Assembly (NCBI GenBank): GCA_964471825.1
Contig: CAYYKD010000015.1
Coordinates: 13,267 to 77,266 of the forward strand
DNA length: 64,000 nucleotides
Direction of reading: 5' to 3'
From: CAYYKD01 sp964471825
Lineage (GTDB): Bacteria; Spirochaetota; GWE2-31-10; CAYYKD01
In this document: in pieces, positions 45,042 to 55,774 of the stretch
Numbering within the stretch: position 1 is the first letter of the stretch
How the letters are laid out: the number at the start of each line of letters is the position of its first letter
Made by a program: the position numbers and the translations under genes
Notes under the pieces: model-generated
What the model was told of the DNA's origin: nothing
The model's input: only the letters and a program-made list of their open reading frames with translations
Databases searched by the model: none

Positions 45042-48000
45042 ATGGTGAAAATCATTAAATTCGGCTTATTTCTTTTGATTCTGACTATTTCATATTCATT
45101 ATCCGCTGCTGTTGTCCTTAAGGATTATAACTCAGATCTAAACCCTGATTTCTTAGACAAACCAAAGACCTTAGAGAAAGAGAGTAAGGAGAAATCGTTA
45201 TTTAGTTTTGTTATTGGAAGTCATGACACTGACCTCTCTCTTATGGGTACATGGGAGTTGAAGTTGGGTTATGGATTGGGTTTTACGCTTTTTCCTGAAT
45301 TGGCATGGATTTCTACACTTCCAGGTTATAAAGAGGGGATCATCTTTGAGCAGAAAAGAACTCTTGCTGTAAACTGGACAAGCTCAAAGGGGTTTGTACT
45401 TACAGGTTTTATAAATGATCAGATTGAGCAGTCAGAGTTTAAGTTTACATATAATCACAACAATATATTCAAGTCGTTATTCATAACAAATAAATTTCCT
45501 GACTATGTCGTTAACCCTTATAGATCACTTCAAGGCGGCAAGTTCAGTGATATTAATTTTGGAATGGATTGGGGGGCAGACCTTTACAGCGGTAGATTTG
45601 ATATACAATTTGATAGTGTAAAGCAGGTAACAGATACATTTAAGGGCGGAAAAAAAGAGATAAACGGTAAACTCTACGCATCGGACTATAATCGCGGTAT
45701 CTATTACTATCTTCCTGACAGAAATATCAATAGGGACATTGAAGTTCTTATCTCTGATCCCGATGGGGCGATCGAATCTGCAAACAGGACGCGATTTAAG
45801 GCTCTCATCTTCGGTACAGACTATGAAGCAGATCTCAAAAACGGTACTATTAAATTTGCAAAGTCTGTTGCAGGGAAGAATGTGCTTGTTTATTATAGTG
45901 TTCAGATAAACAGTACTGATTATCCTGTCGGAGGTGTATCTGCAGGGTTAAACGGTCTCTATACCGGAGCTGATTTTAACTTTTTAGCGTATCCTGAGTA
46001 TAGGACTCGACTTAACAATAGGGACTATCTCTCATTAAACTTTCCTGCAAACTACTCATTATTTGAAATCAAGAACAGTTACAGGGTTAGTGCCCCATCT
46101 ATTGAGGTAATGGAACTCAAAAGCTCGATTACCGACCGAGCCGGCCTAAGAGTGCCGGGCTATACTATTATTCACGATAGATATACAGGGTCCCTTATAG
46201 TTTCTTTAAGTGATTCAGAATATAGAAATGTTAATAGCATTTATCCATTTCATGGGCTTGTTGATATTGAAAAATTTTATAGATCACATAGTAGTCCGCC
46301 AAAAACAGACTCACCAAATTTTATTTCATTCTACTATCTCTCAAAGAGTGAAGGGTTGACCCTTTCAAGTAAGCCGGTTCAGGGAAGTATTAAGGTCTAC
46401 CTTAACGGGGCTCTGCTGGATAACGGGAAGTATTCCTATGACTATACAAGCTCGAGTGTCTTTGTTGATTATAGCCTTAGCGATAGTGATGAGATAAGGA
46501 TTACCTATGTGGCTGAGGCAGAGCAAACCTACAATTTGACTACTACACTCAAGAATGAGTTTTCTCTTGGCAAATACATAAAACTAATTGACTCATATTG
46601 GCTAAAATTTCCGGTAAAGCTTTGGGAGGATAGTTACTATAACAACTTGAATTCTCTTGAGTTTCTTTACAGTATTGAACTCGCCGGAATATTTGGTAAG
46701 CATATTAAGTCCCGCGAGGGGGTTGTTCTGGAGTTTAACTTTTCAGCCGGGGTCTCCCTTCTATACCCGGAATTAAAAGGGATCACTATACTTGAGGATT
46801 TTGAAAGAGAATTGTCAGGCTTTAAATTAAATTTACATTATCAGGAGTGGCATCCGGTTGAGTTGCCGGTTTATGGTTTTGATGCTGTTTCACTTGGTAC
46901 TACCTATGGAAAACTCTACTACAGAAACCTTCATGTTGGGCAGAATCTGAAGTCGGCAATATTTACAACACTCTCAGATACAACTATACAACCGGAACCC
47001 TATCTTGATGGAAATAGGATTGGTCCATACAGTTCATTTGACGGTTACTATGGAGAAAAAAACTCCCTTTCCTTAGTGAGTGAGTTTGATTTGAAGCAAA
47101 ATGAGGCTGTAAGTTTTGTCTACAATTTGTCAAATGATAAGGATGTTGTTAACTTCAGTCGATTTGATACACTTGTTGCAGCTATAAGGGCGATCAATAT
47201 TTCAGGGCAGGTTAATATCTATATAGACGGTGGAAATGTAAGCGAAAGATTTACACAGTCTGACACCACGGTGCAGACAGAGATCAGTGATGAGGGGCTT
47301 TCGTACAGGTACAAAGATGTCAATGGAGCCTATTTGCTCTATAGAAGTAAGAATGATGGTGTAAATTTAACTAATGATCTAAATAGGGATGGTATTCTCT
47401 CAGGCAATGAAAGCAATAATGATAACCTTGCTCTATTCTATAATTCTGAGACAGATCAGATGGCAGTTTCATTTACTGAGAATGAAAAAAAAATTATCAA
47501 CTATAATATCTCCAATTCACAGGCTCTTGATGAGGGACGAGGCATAAGGATAACTATACACTCTGTTGATGGTGCAAGGGGATCTCTTGTATTTAATCAA
47601 CTCAGGTTTACAGAGACCGGATTTTTATATGACAAATCTCTAAACGGTAAAGCAGATGAGGTTTTTCCGGCAGAGGACCCCTATCTGCTAGCTAGAATCT
47701 TTTCGGTTAAAAACAAAACCTTTGATGCAAGGATTAAGGCTGCAAGATCCAGGGAGAGAACCCTTAGAATCCGTCTTAATGATGGTGATTTTTTTTCAGC
47801 TCATAAGAGGTTTTCATCACCGGCTGATACTTCATTGTTTGAGAAGTTTGGTTTTTTTATGATGCTCTCAGATAATTCCTCAAGAAATATGCGTCTTAAA
47901 CTGATTGACACCGAAGGAAATCTCTATGAAGAATCAATTCTACTTTCCGGTTTAACTGCAGGCAAGTGGGAGCAGATAGAGATTGATACGACTGGGATAA

Positions 48001-49868
48001 ATCGCGGGGTATTTAATGGTTTTATTGAGAAGATCATACTTGAATTTGATGAGACCGGTATCGGTGAGCAGACCACAATCTACATCGATGAGTTCTACCT
48101 TGATAAACCTATAGCCTTTGCAGGTGGAATGCATAGAAATACATTTACATATTCTGATAAAAATCTATCGATTAAAACCGGTAAATTTGAGATCTTCTCA
48201 AATCCCTTAGTGAAGGTGTCAACCTCAATTACAACAGAAAATTTTCTGGAAACAAATTTTTTTAAGCAATCGGATTTTCTGATAAAAAATAATATCTTGC
48301 TTGATTTTACATTCCTAACCATAAAGTGGCTGGTTACATCTGACTTAATATTTAGCTATGATCAGAGTCTTCAGTTCAGAAATCCCTATGAGTCATTTAG
48401 ATTTAGATTAGATAGGAGACAGACTGATATCCCATTCTTTTTTTCCATAAACTATAACTATAAAAAGAATGAACAATACTCATCATCAGATAAGGTTCTA
48501 TTGGATAGAGCTGTATCTCGCGATTTTTCATATCTTGTTGGCTTTGCTATAAATTCAATATTTAAACTTGAACATGATCTTAAAACCCTTGCAACTCTTG
48601 AAGATAATAAAAAGACAGAGCTAAAGTCAGGGCTTCAATTGAATCTTGAAGTTGGTCCACTCAAATATTACGCTGCCTATAAGCTATCCTCAATATTGGA
48701 AAGAGATATACTCAAGGAAATCAAGTTGGTCTCAGGAGTTACTGCATTTGACAATTTTGTGTTTGTTTTTAAAGATGATTTTATTGGTCTGATAAGTCCG
48801 TCCCAAACGATTAATACAGGTTTTAACTCCAATCTATCATTTAAGGCGAGTGAGAATGCTTCCTATTTTAATGTAATAAAATTAGAAAATCAATTTGTCA
48901 GGCTAAATGATAGTATCGGGAAACTCTCTACTCTATATAGGCAAGAATCCGGTTTTACTGCATCCGTACTAAGAGAACAATTAAACTATACTGTGTTTAA
49001 GTTTAGCTATTCACGAGAGATAAAGGAGCAGTTATACACGACCTATGGCATGATTGATATTGGGAAATTCTACAATCTATCTGCCCGGTTAAACTCTGAG
49101 ATGATCCGTCCAATACTATATCTCCCATTCTTCTCACTTCTTGAACGAGTTCTGGGTAAAAAAATCTTTGGCAGATCAGAGACCGACTATAATATCTTAG
49201 ATGCGATTAATATTAATGCTGATTGGACAGAGTTTCTACCAAAAACCATCTTTGCTCCCAGGAGTGTTTTTTTTAGCTATGCAGAAACTTCTGCTGATAT
49301 TATTGCGGCTGCCAAATCATCCGTTACAACCGGTCTATCAGCAAGTGCCGGATTTATTTCTGCTTTTTTAGAATCCTCTTCATTAACAATTTCATCATCA
49401 TTTAAGATAGAGATATTTGCAAATAATATCATAACTGCAACAACACTCATTTCCGGTTTTTCAATAGAGCCCGACACTACGACTTCAATTGAAAACTCAC
49501 TCTCATATACTCTAGAAACCTCAGGAACTTTTAACAGATTTGAAGTAACAAATATATTTGAAATGAAAAACAATTTTTCAAAAACATTCTATAGGAAAAA
49601 TGAGAGTCTTGTAGAATCCGGTTTTGCACTTGAAATAACTTCGATAGTTTATTCTAAGTTTTATCTTACCTCAAATATGTTGACCGACAAAACTGATACT
49701 CCATTCAGTATCTCATTGGAACCTGAAGCAGGATACAGATTTAATAAGTTCTTTACATTGAAGTTACAGAATAGATTTGGACTAGGCATTGATTATAACA
49801 GGACAAATAATGTTATCATTCAGAGATTTGGTTTAGAAATATCACTAACCGGCGTTTTTACATTTTAG
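45042..49868 (+). CDS. Giant outer-membrane protein (about 1608 residues)
   Basis: A signal peptide (IIKFGLFLLILTISYSLSAA) is followed by very long beta-strand-rich sequence without TM helices, ending in GLEISLTGVFTF with the terminal Phe of outer-membrane barrels. Motifs such as GSIKVYLNGALLDNGKYSYD and RFKALIFGTDYEADLKNGT resemble repeats in SprA-like giant barrel translocons of Bacteroidetes (G-V-V--nG--L-EG-DY-vDY), and a lectin-like part sits near 880-1060 (ARIKAARSRERTLRIRL). The SprA link is only a resemblance. The ATG at 45042 is chosen because the signal peptide starts there. Cotranscription with ftsY and the repeat protein is likely. Confidence 0.72.
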   Translation: MVKIIKFGLFLLILTISYSLSAAVVLKDYNSDLNPDFLDKPKTLEKESKEKSLFSFVIGSHDTDLSLMGTWELKLGYGLGFTLFPELAWISTLPGYKEGIIFEQKRTLAVNWTSSKGFVLTGFINDQIEQSEFKFTYNHNNIFKSLFITNKFPDYVVNPYRSLQGGKFSDINFGMDWGADLYSGRFDIQFDSVKQVTDTFKGGKKEINGKLYASDYNRGIYYYLPDRNINRDIEVLISDPDGAIESANRTRFKALIFGTDYEADLKNGTIKFAKSVAGKNVLVYYSVQINSTDYPVGGVSAGLNGLYTGADFNFLAYPEYRTRLNNRDYLSLNFPANYSLFEIKNSYRVSAPSIEVMELKSSITDRAGLRVPGYTIIHDRYTGSLIVSLSDSEYRNVNSIYPFHGLVDIEKFYRSHSSPPKTDSPNFISFYYLSKSEGLTLSSKPVQGSIKVYLNGALLDNGKYSYDYTSSSVFVDYSLSDSDEIRITYVAEAEQTYNLTTTLKNEFSLGKYIKLIDSYWLKFPVKLWEDSYYNNLNSLEFLYSIELAGIFGKHIKSREGVVLEFNFSAGVSLLYPELKGITILEDFERELSGFKLNLHYQEWHPVELPVYGFDAVSLGTTYGKLYYRNLHVGQNLKSAIFTTLSDTTIQPEPYLDGNRIGPYSSFDGYYGEKNSLSLVSEFDLKQNEAVSFVYNLSNDKDVVNFSRFDTLVAAIRAINISGQVNIYIDGGNVSERFTQSDTTVQTEISDEGLSYRYKDVNGAYLLYRSKNDGVNLTNDLNRDGILSGNESNNDNLALFYNSETDQMAVSFTENEKKIINYNISNSQALDEGRGIRITIHSVDGARGSLVFNQLRFTETGFLYDKSLNGKADEVFPAEDPYLLARIFSVKNKTFDARIKAARSRERTLRIRLNDGDFFSAHKRFSSPADTSLFEKFGFFMMLSDNSSRNMRLKLIDTEGNLYEESILLSGLTAGKWEQIEIDTTGINRGVFNGFIEKIILEFDETGIGEQTTIYIDEFYLDKPIAFAGGMHRNTFTYSDKNLSIKTGKFEIFSNPLVKVSTSITTENFLETNFFKQSDFLIKNNILLDFTFLTIKWLVTSDLIFSYDQSLQFRNPYESFRFRLDRRQTDIPFFFSINYNYKKNEQYSSSDKVLLDRAVSRDFSYLVGFAINSIFKLEHDLKTLATLEDNKKTELKSGLQLNLEVGPLKYYAAYKLSSILERDILKEIKLVSGVTAFDNFVFVFKDDFIGLISPSQTINTGFNSNLSFKASENASYFNVIKLENQFVRLNDSIGKLSTLYRQESGFTASVLREQLNYTVFKFSYSREIKEQLYTTYGMIDIGKFYNLSARLNSEMIRPILYLPFFSLLERVLGKKIFGRSETDYNILDAININADWTEFLPKTIFAPRSVFFSYAETSADIIAAAKSSVTTGLSASAGFISAFLESSSLTISSSFKIEIFANNIITATTLISGFSIEPDTTTSIENSLSYTLETSGTFNRFEVTNIFEMKNNFSKTFYRKNESLVESGFALEITSIVYSKFYLTSNMLTDKTDTPFSISLEPEAGYRFNKFFTLKLQNRFGLGIDYNRTNNVIIQRFGLEISLTGVFTF

Positions 49869-49935
49869 AATTGCCCTAAATACCCTCTTGTTGCATTATA
49901 AAATTATTAAAATGAAAATTATTAAAATATAAAAA

Positions 49936-49970
49936 AATGCCCATGAGAGATTAAATCCACCATGAGCATT
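49936..49970. terminator. Bidirectional terminator
   Basis: AATGCCCATG (49936-49945) and CATGAGCATT (49961-49970) pair with one mismatch; an A run precedes and TTT follows. It serves the converging barrel and symporter genes. Confidence 0.75.
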
Positions 49971-50055
49971 ATTTAGGTCTGAATGAATAAGTGCCTTTTT
50001 GCTTAACTCTGCGTCATTCTTCACCTTAAAATAAATATTTTGTCTTAAAAAATAC

Positions 50056-51435
50056 TTATTTCCACTTACTTAGGTCAAGCTCTTTTTCAGATTTTGCAAC
50101 AATTACTGTTCCTGCCAGATCTCCTGAAACATTAAGAAGAGTTCTTCCCATATCAAGGATTGCATCGATACCGAGTATTGCTCCATATGCAAGTGCTACG
50201 ACTGTTCCCGGGGCAACCTTAATATTAATTGATTCTAGAACCATCAATAGCATGATAGCTCCGGCTCCCGGCACCCCTGCTGTTCCAATTGAAGCAAGAA
50301 CTGCAGTCAATACAATTATACTCTGTTGAGAGAATGATAGACTTAGGCCCATAGCATTTGATATGAATAAGGCACAGACTCCAAGATAGATCGCTGTTCC
50401 ATCCATGTTAAGCGTTGCACCAAGCGGAAGTGTAAATGAACAGACATTTCTATGAACACCCATATTCTCTTCAGCATTTTTTAGAGAGATTGGTAGGGTT
50501 CCGCTGCTTGTTCTTGTAACAAATGCAGTGATCATCGCCTCTCTGTTCATCTTAAAAAACTTAAAGAGGTTTAGTTTGTTTACGGTCAATAATGAACCAT
50601 ATACAAAGAACATATGGACAGCCATTGCTGAAAAAATAGTAACAGTTATCAGTAGAAGTGGTCCGAATGCTTTCAAACCTTGATCATAGAAAACCTGTGC
50701 TATCAATGCAAAGACCCCTATCGGTGCGTATTCCAGAACTCCCCTTACTACTTTATACATAACCTCTGCTGCACCGTTAAAAAAATCAAAAACGGACTCT
50801 GCACTTTTTTTTAGGTTAACATCGTTAGAGTCTTTTAGAATAGCTACTGTAAGTCCAAATATTAGTGAGAAAAATATAATTGGTAGAACCTGGCCGGTCG
50901 CTAGAGAGGCAAACGGATTTGTTGGTATAATGCTCAGTAATGTTTCAACCAGATCCGGTTTAGTTGCAGTTATTGTTTTCTCTGCCACAGCAAGTGCCTG
51001 TGGATTAAAACCAATACCCGGTCTAAATATGTTTGCAAATAGTAATCCAAGGGTAACAGCAAAGGCAGAGGTTAACATATAGAAAACAAAGATCTTTGCT
51101 CCAACCTTACCAAGTCTTGATGGTGCTATACTTGAAGCCCCAACAACAAGTGAGAAGAATATAACCGGCATTACAATCATCTGTAATAATCTAATAAGAA
51201 TGCTTCCCATAGGTTTTAGATACAAACTAATACTTTCCAGATTCTTTAGTGTGTTTTTAAGCCCCTCATTGTCACCTGCATTTTTAATAGCATCAAGAAG
51301 ATTGACTCTAACCATACTAATAATTAGACCAAAAATAATTCCCAGGACAAGTCCTATAAGAATTCTAACAAGCAGATTTGTCTTAAAATACCATGATAAA
51401 AAACTTTTCTTTGAATCACCCACTTTTTCCTCCAT
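50056..51435 (-). CDS. Dicarboxylate/amino-acid:cation symporter (SDF family)
   Basis: 459 residues, eight TM helices plus re-entrant loops of the GltPh type. Diagnostic parts: FVTRTSSGTLPISLKNAEEN (serine-rich HP1), PLGATLNMDGTAIYLGV (the NMDGT motif of TM7) and ASIGTAGVPGAGAIMLLMVL (HP2), then GIDAILDMGRTLLNVSGD (TM8 with the substrate-contacting Asp and Asn). Imports glutamate, aspartate or C4-dicarboxylates with H+ or Na+. The TM8 sequence D...R..NV.GD leans to the glutamate/aspartate type, but this is not certain. Confidence 0.92.
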   Translation of the reverse strand: MEEKVGDSKKSFLSWYFKTNLLVRILIGLVLGIIFGLIISMVRVNLLDAIKNAGDNEGLKNTLKNLESISLYLKPMGSILIRLLQMIVMPVIFFSLVVGASSIAPSRLGKVGAKIFVFYMLTSAFAVTLGLLFANIFRPGIGFNPQALAVAEKTITATKPDLVETLLSIIPTNPFASLATGQVLPIIFFSLIFGLTVAILKDSNDVNLKKSAESVFDFFNGAAEVMYKVVRGVLEYAPIGVFALIAQVFYDQGLKAFGPLLLITVTIFSAMAVHMFFVYGSLLTVNKLNLFKFFKMNREAMITAFVTRTSSGTLPISLKNAEENMGVHRNVCSFTLPLGATLNMDGTAIYLGVCALFISNAMGLSLSFSQQSIIVLTAVLASIGTAGVPGAGAIMLLMVLESINIKVAPGTVVALAYGAILGIDAILDMGRTLLNVSGDLAGTVIVAKSEKELDLSKWK

Positions 51436-51548
51436 ACAATAATTAAAATTTTGTTACGATTTTATTACAATAAAAATTGTATGTCAAATTAATAATCTGT
51501 TTTTAATTGATTTTTTTTAGAAGCACCCTTTAGATTGGTTTCATTTTA

Positions 51549-52340
51549 TTAGATGGGCAGGGCAAGTAATTCCAGCTCATCAGGTTTTACTCTCTGAAGT
51601 GTTGATGAGTGAAAAGGATTGTCATGCCCCGGCACAATAACACCGGTAAAGTTTCTTACTGTCTCAAGAGATTTGAAGTAGTCTGTAAAATCAACATGAG
51701 GTTCTCCGAGTCTCTTTGAGTCATCTCCTTTATAGATGAAGCGCGAAGTACAGGCATCCCCTGAGACTAGAAAATCGATCTTCCTCTTAATCAGAAAACC
51801 GGTATGATAGAATGTATGGCCAAAGAGAGGTACAGGTGTAATGAAGTGTGGAATATCAGGATTATCCTCGATTATCTTTGTTGAATTTTTTAAACCCAAT
51901 CTCTCGTGATTATAGTGAAGTGTAAGGGAGAGTCTTATTTTTTCAGAGTCAAACCTGTTTATGACACCTCTATATCCGGGACACACATTATGCAGGTGCT
52001 CCAAAAAATCAATATCTGAGAACGCCGCTTCCTGGAGTTCATCATAGAATAGTCTATCCCTTTTAGAATATACAATAGTCGCATTTTTAAAGAGTGAGTT
52101 GTTTCCGACATGATCAGGATGGATATGAGTATTAAAGATCCATCTAATTTCGTCAGCTCTGAGACCTGAGATTTCATAGATAGAATTTATGAGAACCTCT
52201 GAGTCATATGTGGACCCGGTATCGAATAATATCCCGCCATAGGTCTTATCAAAAATTAAAAATGTAGCTGTTCTGAGTGATCTGATGGTTCCATCTTCAA
52301 ATGGTACCGGATAGTTTGTAAATATAATTCCGCTACGCAT
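51549..52340 (-). CDS. Metallo-beta-lactamase-fold hydrolase, lactonase-like
   Basis: 263 residues. The metal-binding motif HIHPDHVGNN is followed by a later His (PGHDNPFHSS), SGDACTS (bridging Asp) and HFITPVPLFGHT, the order of the AHL-lactonase/glyoxalase-II-like group. It would hydrolyse a lactone or thioester; the substrate is open. Reading begins within the end of recJ (8-base overlap) with no other start, so it is the 3' partner of that operon. Confidence 0.85.
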   Translation of the reverse strand: MRSGIIFTNYPVPFEDGTIRSLRTATFLIFDKTYGGILFDTGSTYDSEVLINSIYEISGLRADEIRWIFNTHIHPDHVGNNSLFKNATIVYSKRDRLFYDELQEAAFSDIDFLEHLHNVCPGYRGVINRFDSEKIRLSLTLHYNHERLGLKNSTKIIEDNPDIPHFITPVPLFGHTFYHTGFLIKRKIDFLVSGDACTSRFIYKGDDSKRLGEPHVDFTDYFKSLETVRNFTGVIVPGHDNPFHSSTLQRVKPDELELLALPI

Positions 52341-54360
52341 CTGAACCGCACTGTGTCATGTTCTGAATTATAAGTTGTGGGATTATACTTCCATTGAATC
52401 TATTTATCTCAAGAGTATAGATGATATCAAATAAGCCCTTCTCATTATAGATTGAGTAGAAATAATCAGTGCTATTCCAGAATAGGCATGGGTATCTAAA
52501 TGCACCAGATTGAACGAAGAACTTAATATGATTTTTATCCTTTCCGATTTTTAGTGGATCAGAGATAATAATGTTTTTTGTCAAAAAGACAGGTGTCGGG
52601 TTGGCCTCACCGGTTGGTTCAAGTCTGTCAGCAATCTTAAAAATTTCATTATTCAAAAACTGCAGGGGGATCTCAGCATCGACATCAATCGAGAGATGCG
52701 ATTCATCGTTATTAAATCCATTTGATTTATCCCGCAGGAAATCAATAAACTCATTGAGGTTGTTTTCGTGGATGGTAAATCCGGCTGCAGATTTATGCCC
52801 GCCATACTGCACAAGTAGGTGTTCAGCCATATCAAGAAGCTCAACAAAACTAATGTTTGTCTTACCTCTGACAGAGCCTGTGTATAGTTCTCCCTGTTTT
52901 GCAGCGATAATAACAGGAACATTTCGCTCATTGCTGATCTTAGATGCTGCAATTCCTGTAATTCCGCGATTAATACTTTCACCATATAGGAATACCATTT
53001 TATTGTTATATTCCTTAATATTTTGATCAATATATGGGTTAAATGTATCTAATGCTTCTTTACCTCGAATTTTTCTTTCCTCATTAAAGTTGATCATTTT
53101 ATTAAAAAGATCGATGTTATACTCATCAGTTGTTAGGAAATCAACAGTTACCCTTGCGTCGCCCATTCTGCCGGGTGCATTTAATATAGGGCATATTTGC
53201 CATGAGGCCTCTTTTGATGAAATGAATTTGTCAGATAGGCCTAGATGATCTGTTAATGCCCGTAGTGATGGAGATGGATTTCTATGCAGTCGGCTAAGAC
53301 CTTCATTTACTATTGAACGACTTATACCCCTAAGTGGAATAATATCTGCAATAAGTCCCAGAGCTGCAATTGAAATATTTCTATCATAGAAATCCCTGTA
53401 CCCGTTACAGTTATTAACAATATATCTTCGAGCAAGAATAAGTGAACTTAATTCCATCATTTCCACGCCGGGCGGAGTTTTTTTTATATCCGGTATTGCA
53501 AAATAATCTTCAATATTAGCCTCTCGGAAGCCTAGGGTTGATAGAAACGATATCTCCTTATCCGTTTTGATCGTTTTTTCATCATAGATGCCATTTTTTG
53601 CACCCTTTATAATAGAGTTATCTAATTCAATTGACACAAATCGATCAATCAATCTGAGGTTCATAAGGATTGTTATACTGTAGTAATCACCAAACTTTGT
53701 TATAAAGAGTATCTTTTTATTTAAGAACTCGGATCTATATATAAGATATCCTGTGATAACAGTGAAGGTGACTGCACAGGCTGCTATACTTTTTTCAGTT
53801 CCACTGTATTCAAATTTCGGATTAATAATTGAAAATGCATTGGGTGGGACAAGGGGTGGTTCATGATGATCAATTACAATTGTTTCAATACCGGCTCTGC
53901 TTAACAGTTCAATTTCATGATTATTTGTAATGCCGCAGTCTACGGTAATGCATAGGGTTACCTGTCTATCCTTCCATTCAGTTACCTTATCACCATTTAT
54001 GCCGTAAGATTCTTCACCAACCGGAAGGTCCCATATAACCTTAAGCCCCATTGACTCGAGAAATGTTTTCATCATCGAGATGCTGGTTGTTCCATCGACA
54101 TCTCGATCACCGTAGATAAGAACGATCTCATTATTGTTAATTGCCTTTTCAATCCGTATACAGGTTTTGAGCATATCTGAGTATTCAAATGGATCCATGT
54201 AGTATTCAGTAGTTCCATAGAGAAATGCTAAGAGTTCAGTGTCTGTAGTTATGCCGCGTCTATTTAGAATGGTTACTAATATCGGGTTTAGACCTTCGTT
54301 CATCCATTTTTTTATAAATGTCTTATTTATTTCTTTTTTAATAATTTTACGCTCATTCAT
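52333..54360 (-). CDS. recJ: RecJ-type single-stranded-DNA exonuclease
   Basis: 675 residues. DHH-family motifs: YGDRDVDGTTS (motif I; most RecJ have DYDVDG/DYDADG), CITVDCGI (motif II), IVIDHHEPP (DHH motif III), then the DHHA1 motif VQYGGHKSAAGFT. An extra insertion of about 100 residues lies between DHH and the middle domain (KFGDYYSITILMNLRLI), longer than in E. coli RecJ (577 residues). Acts 5' to 3' in recombination and mismatch repair. The substitution R for Y in motif I does not touch the metal-binding Asp residues. Confidence 0.88.
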   Translation of the reverse strand: MNERKIIKKEINKTFIKKWMNEGLNPILVTILNRRGITTDTELLAFLYGTTEYYMDPFEYSDMLKTCIRIEKAINNNEIVLIYGDRDVDGTTSISMMKTFLESMGLKVIWDLPVGEESYGINGDKVTEWKDRQVTLCITVDCGITNNHEIELLSRAGIETIVIDHHEPPLVPPNAFSIINPKFEYSGTEKSIAACAVTFTVITGYLIYRSEFLNKKILFITKFGDYYSITILMNLRLIDRFVSIELDNSIIKGAKNGIYDEKTIKTDKEISFLSTLGFREANIEDYFAIPDIKKTPPGVEMMELSSLILARRYIVNNCNGYRDFYDRNISIAALGLIADIIPLRGISRSIVNEGLSRLHRNPSPSLRALTDHLGLSDKFISSKEASWQICPILNAPGRMGDARVTVDFLTTDEYNIDLFNKMINFNEERKIRGKEALDTFNPYIDQNIKEYNNKMVFLYGESINRGITGIAASKISNERNVPVIIAAKQGELYTGSVRGKTNISFVELLDMAEHLLVQYGGHKSAAGFTIHENNLNEFIDFLRDKSNGFNNDESHLSIDVDAEIPLQFLNNEIFKIADRLEPTGEANPTPVFLTKNIIISDPLKIGKDKNHIKFFVQSGAFRYPCLFWNSTDYFYSIYNEKGLFDIIYTLEINRFNGSIIPQLIIQNMTQCGSDA

Positions 54361-54435
54361 TTAAGTAATACTCTTTATCTTATCAATTTTTTTAAATATA
54401 TTTATTGCAAACTAGTCTGATGCAAACTAATCTGA

Positions 54436-55740
54436 CTAAATCTCTTCCAGGATATTTGCAACAGCTGGTGGTTTGTTATCTGTTACTAAATATGCCGATT
54501 TAATCATCTCTGCAATCTCTTTTGAATTATCAAGATCTTTTTCAATATATAATAACGCTAAAACATCGTTTCTATTTACAGAATCGCCCCGTTTTTTTAA
54601 TAATTTTATACCGCTCATCGGATCAATCCTATCAGTAACTATCTTTCTTCCTGCACCTGTAAGAACTGCAGATCTTCCGATTGTTAACGAATCTACACTG
54701 TTTATTATACCATCTCTATCACAGGTTACTTCAAGAGTTGTTCTAACACGATCGCCTATCTCAGTGTTGACAACAAAATCAGGGTTTCCCCCTTGCAGTT
54801 CGATATTTCTTATAAAAAGCTCCAGTGGTTTTCCTGACATAAGAGTTTGTTTGCTTAATAATGCCCCTTCATCGGCGTTTTTAGTAATGCCGGCCATATG
54901 TGCCATTGCACCTGTGAGTTTTAGAATGATCTCAAGTTTGTCTCTATCATATTTGCCATTCAAGAAATTATAGGCATCTTTGACCTCTAAAAAGTTTCCA
55001 ATGAGATCACCGAGCGGCTCATCCATTGCGGTAATTATAGCCTTTACATTTTTATTTAATTTTTCGCCGGTCTGTTTTAATGAGATAGCCAATTTTCTTG
55101 AATCATCAAGATTTTTCATAAATGCACCTTTACCGCACTTGACATCCATAACGAGTGCATCTGCTCCTTCTGCGAATTTTTTAGATAGAATACTTGCCGT
55201 AATTAGCGGGATTGATTCTACAGTACCTGTTACATCTCTGAGTGAGTATAGTTTTTTATCTGCAGGAACAATGCTGTCTGTTTGCCCCATCATTACAAAG
55301 CCGCAAGATTTAAGAATCTCTTTAATCCTCTTAATATCGAGTCTTATCTGATATCCGGGAATTGATTCTAGTTTGTCAAGTGTACCGCCTGTGTGACCCA
55401 GCCCCCTGCCGCTCATCATAGGAACTAAGATCCCCATTGCCGAACAGAGTGGTGCAAGCATTAAACTCAAGTTATCGCCAACCCCGCCTGTTGAGTGTTT
55501 ATCAATCTTAGGCATACTTATCTCGGACAGGTCAATTGTTTCGCCTGACAGGATCATTTCCTCTGTAAGGAGTGCGGTTTCTGTTGTTGTCATTCCCTTA
55601 AAAAAAACACTCATTAGAAATGCAGAGACCTGATAATCGGGTATCTCTTCGTTGACATATCCCTTAATGATAAATCTGATCTCTTCTCGAGATAATTCAA
55701 AACCTGATCTTTTTTTTAGTATGATATCTAGCGTAGTCAT
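54436..55740 (-). CDS. Pyrimidine-nucleoside (thymidine) phosphorylase
   Basis: 434 residues. Glycosyltransferase family of DeoA/Pdp: IKGYVNEEIPDYQVSAFLMS at the N-terminus, PKIDKHSTGGVGDNLSLML (phosphate site), MSGRGLGHTGGTLDKLESIPG (family signature), VMDVKCGKGAFMK and TAMDEPLGDLIGN. Cleaves thymidine or uridine with phosphate to give deoxyribose 1-phosphate. The sequence fits both deoA and pdp, so no symbol is given. Located between the HU-LysM and recJ genes on the same strand, with spacers under 80 bases. Confidence 0.93.
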   Translation of the reverse strand: MTTLDIILKKRSGFELSREEIRFIIKGYVNEEIPDYQVSAFLMSVFFKGMTTTETALLTEEMILSGETIDLSEISMPKIDKHSTGGVGDNLSLMLAPLCSAMGILVPMMSGRGLGHTGGTLDKLESIPGYQIRLDIKRIKEILKSCGFVMMGQTDSIVPADKKLYSLRDVTGTVESIPLITASILSKKFAEGADALVMDVKCGKGAFMKNLDDSRKLAISLKQTGEKLNKNVKAIITAMDEPLGDLIGNFLEVKDAYNFLNGKYDRDKLEIILKLTGAMAHMAGITKNADEGALLSKQTLMSGKPLELFIRNIELQGGNPDFVVNTEIGDRVRTTLEVTCDRDGIINSVDSLTIGRSAVLTGAGRKIVTDRIDPMSGIKLLKKRGDSVNRNDVLALLYIEKDLDNSKEIAEMIKSAYLVTDNKPPAVANILEEI

Positions 55741-55774
55741 TTAATTTCCTTAGAGGTTCCTTATTCAAAAAAAA

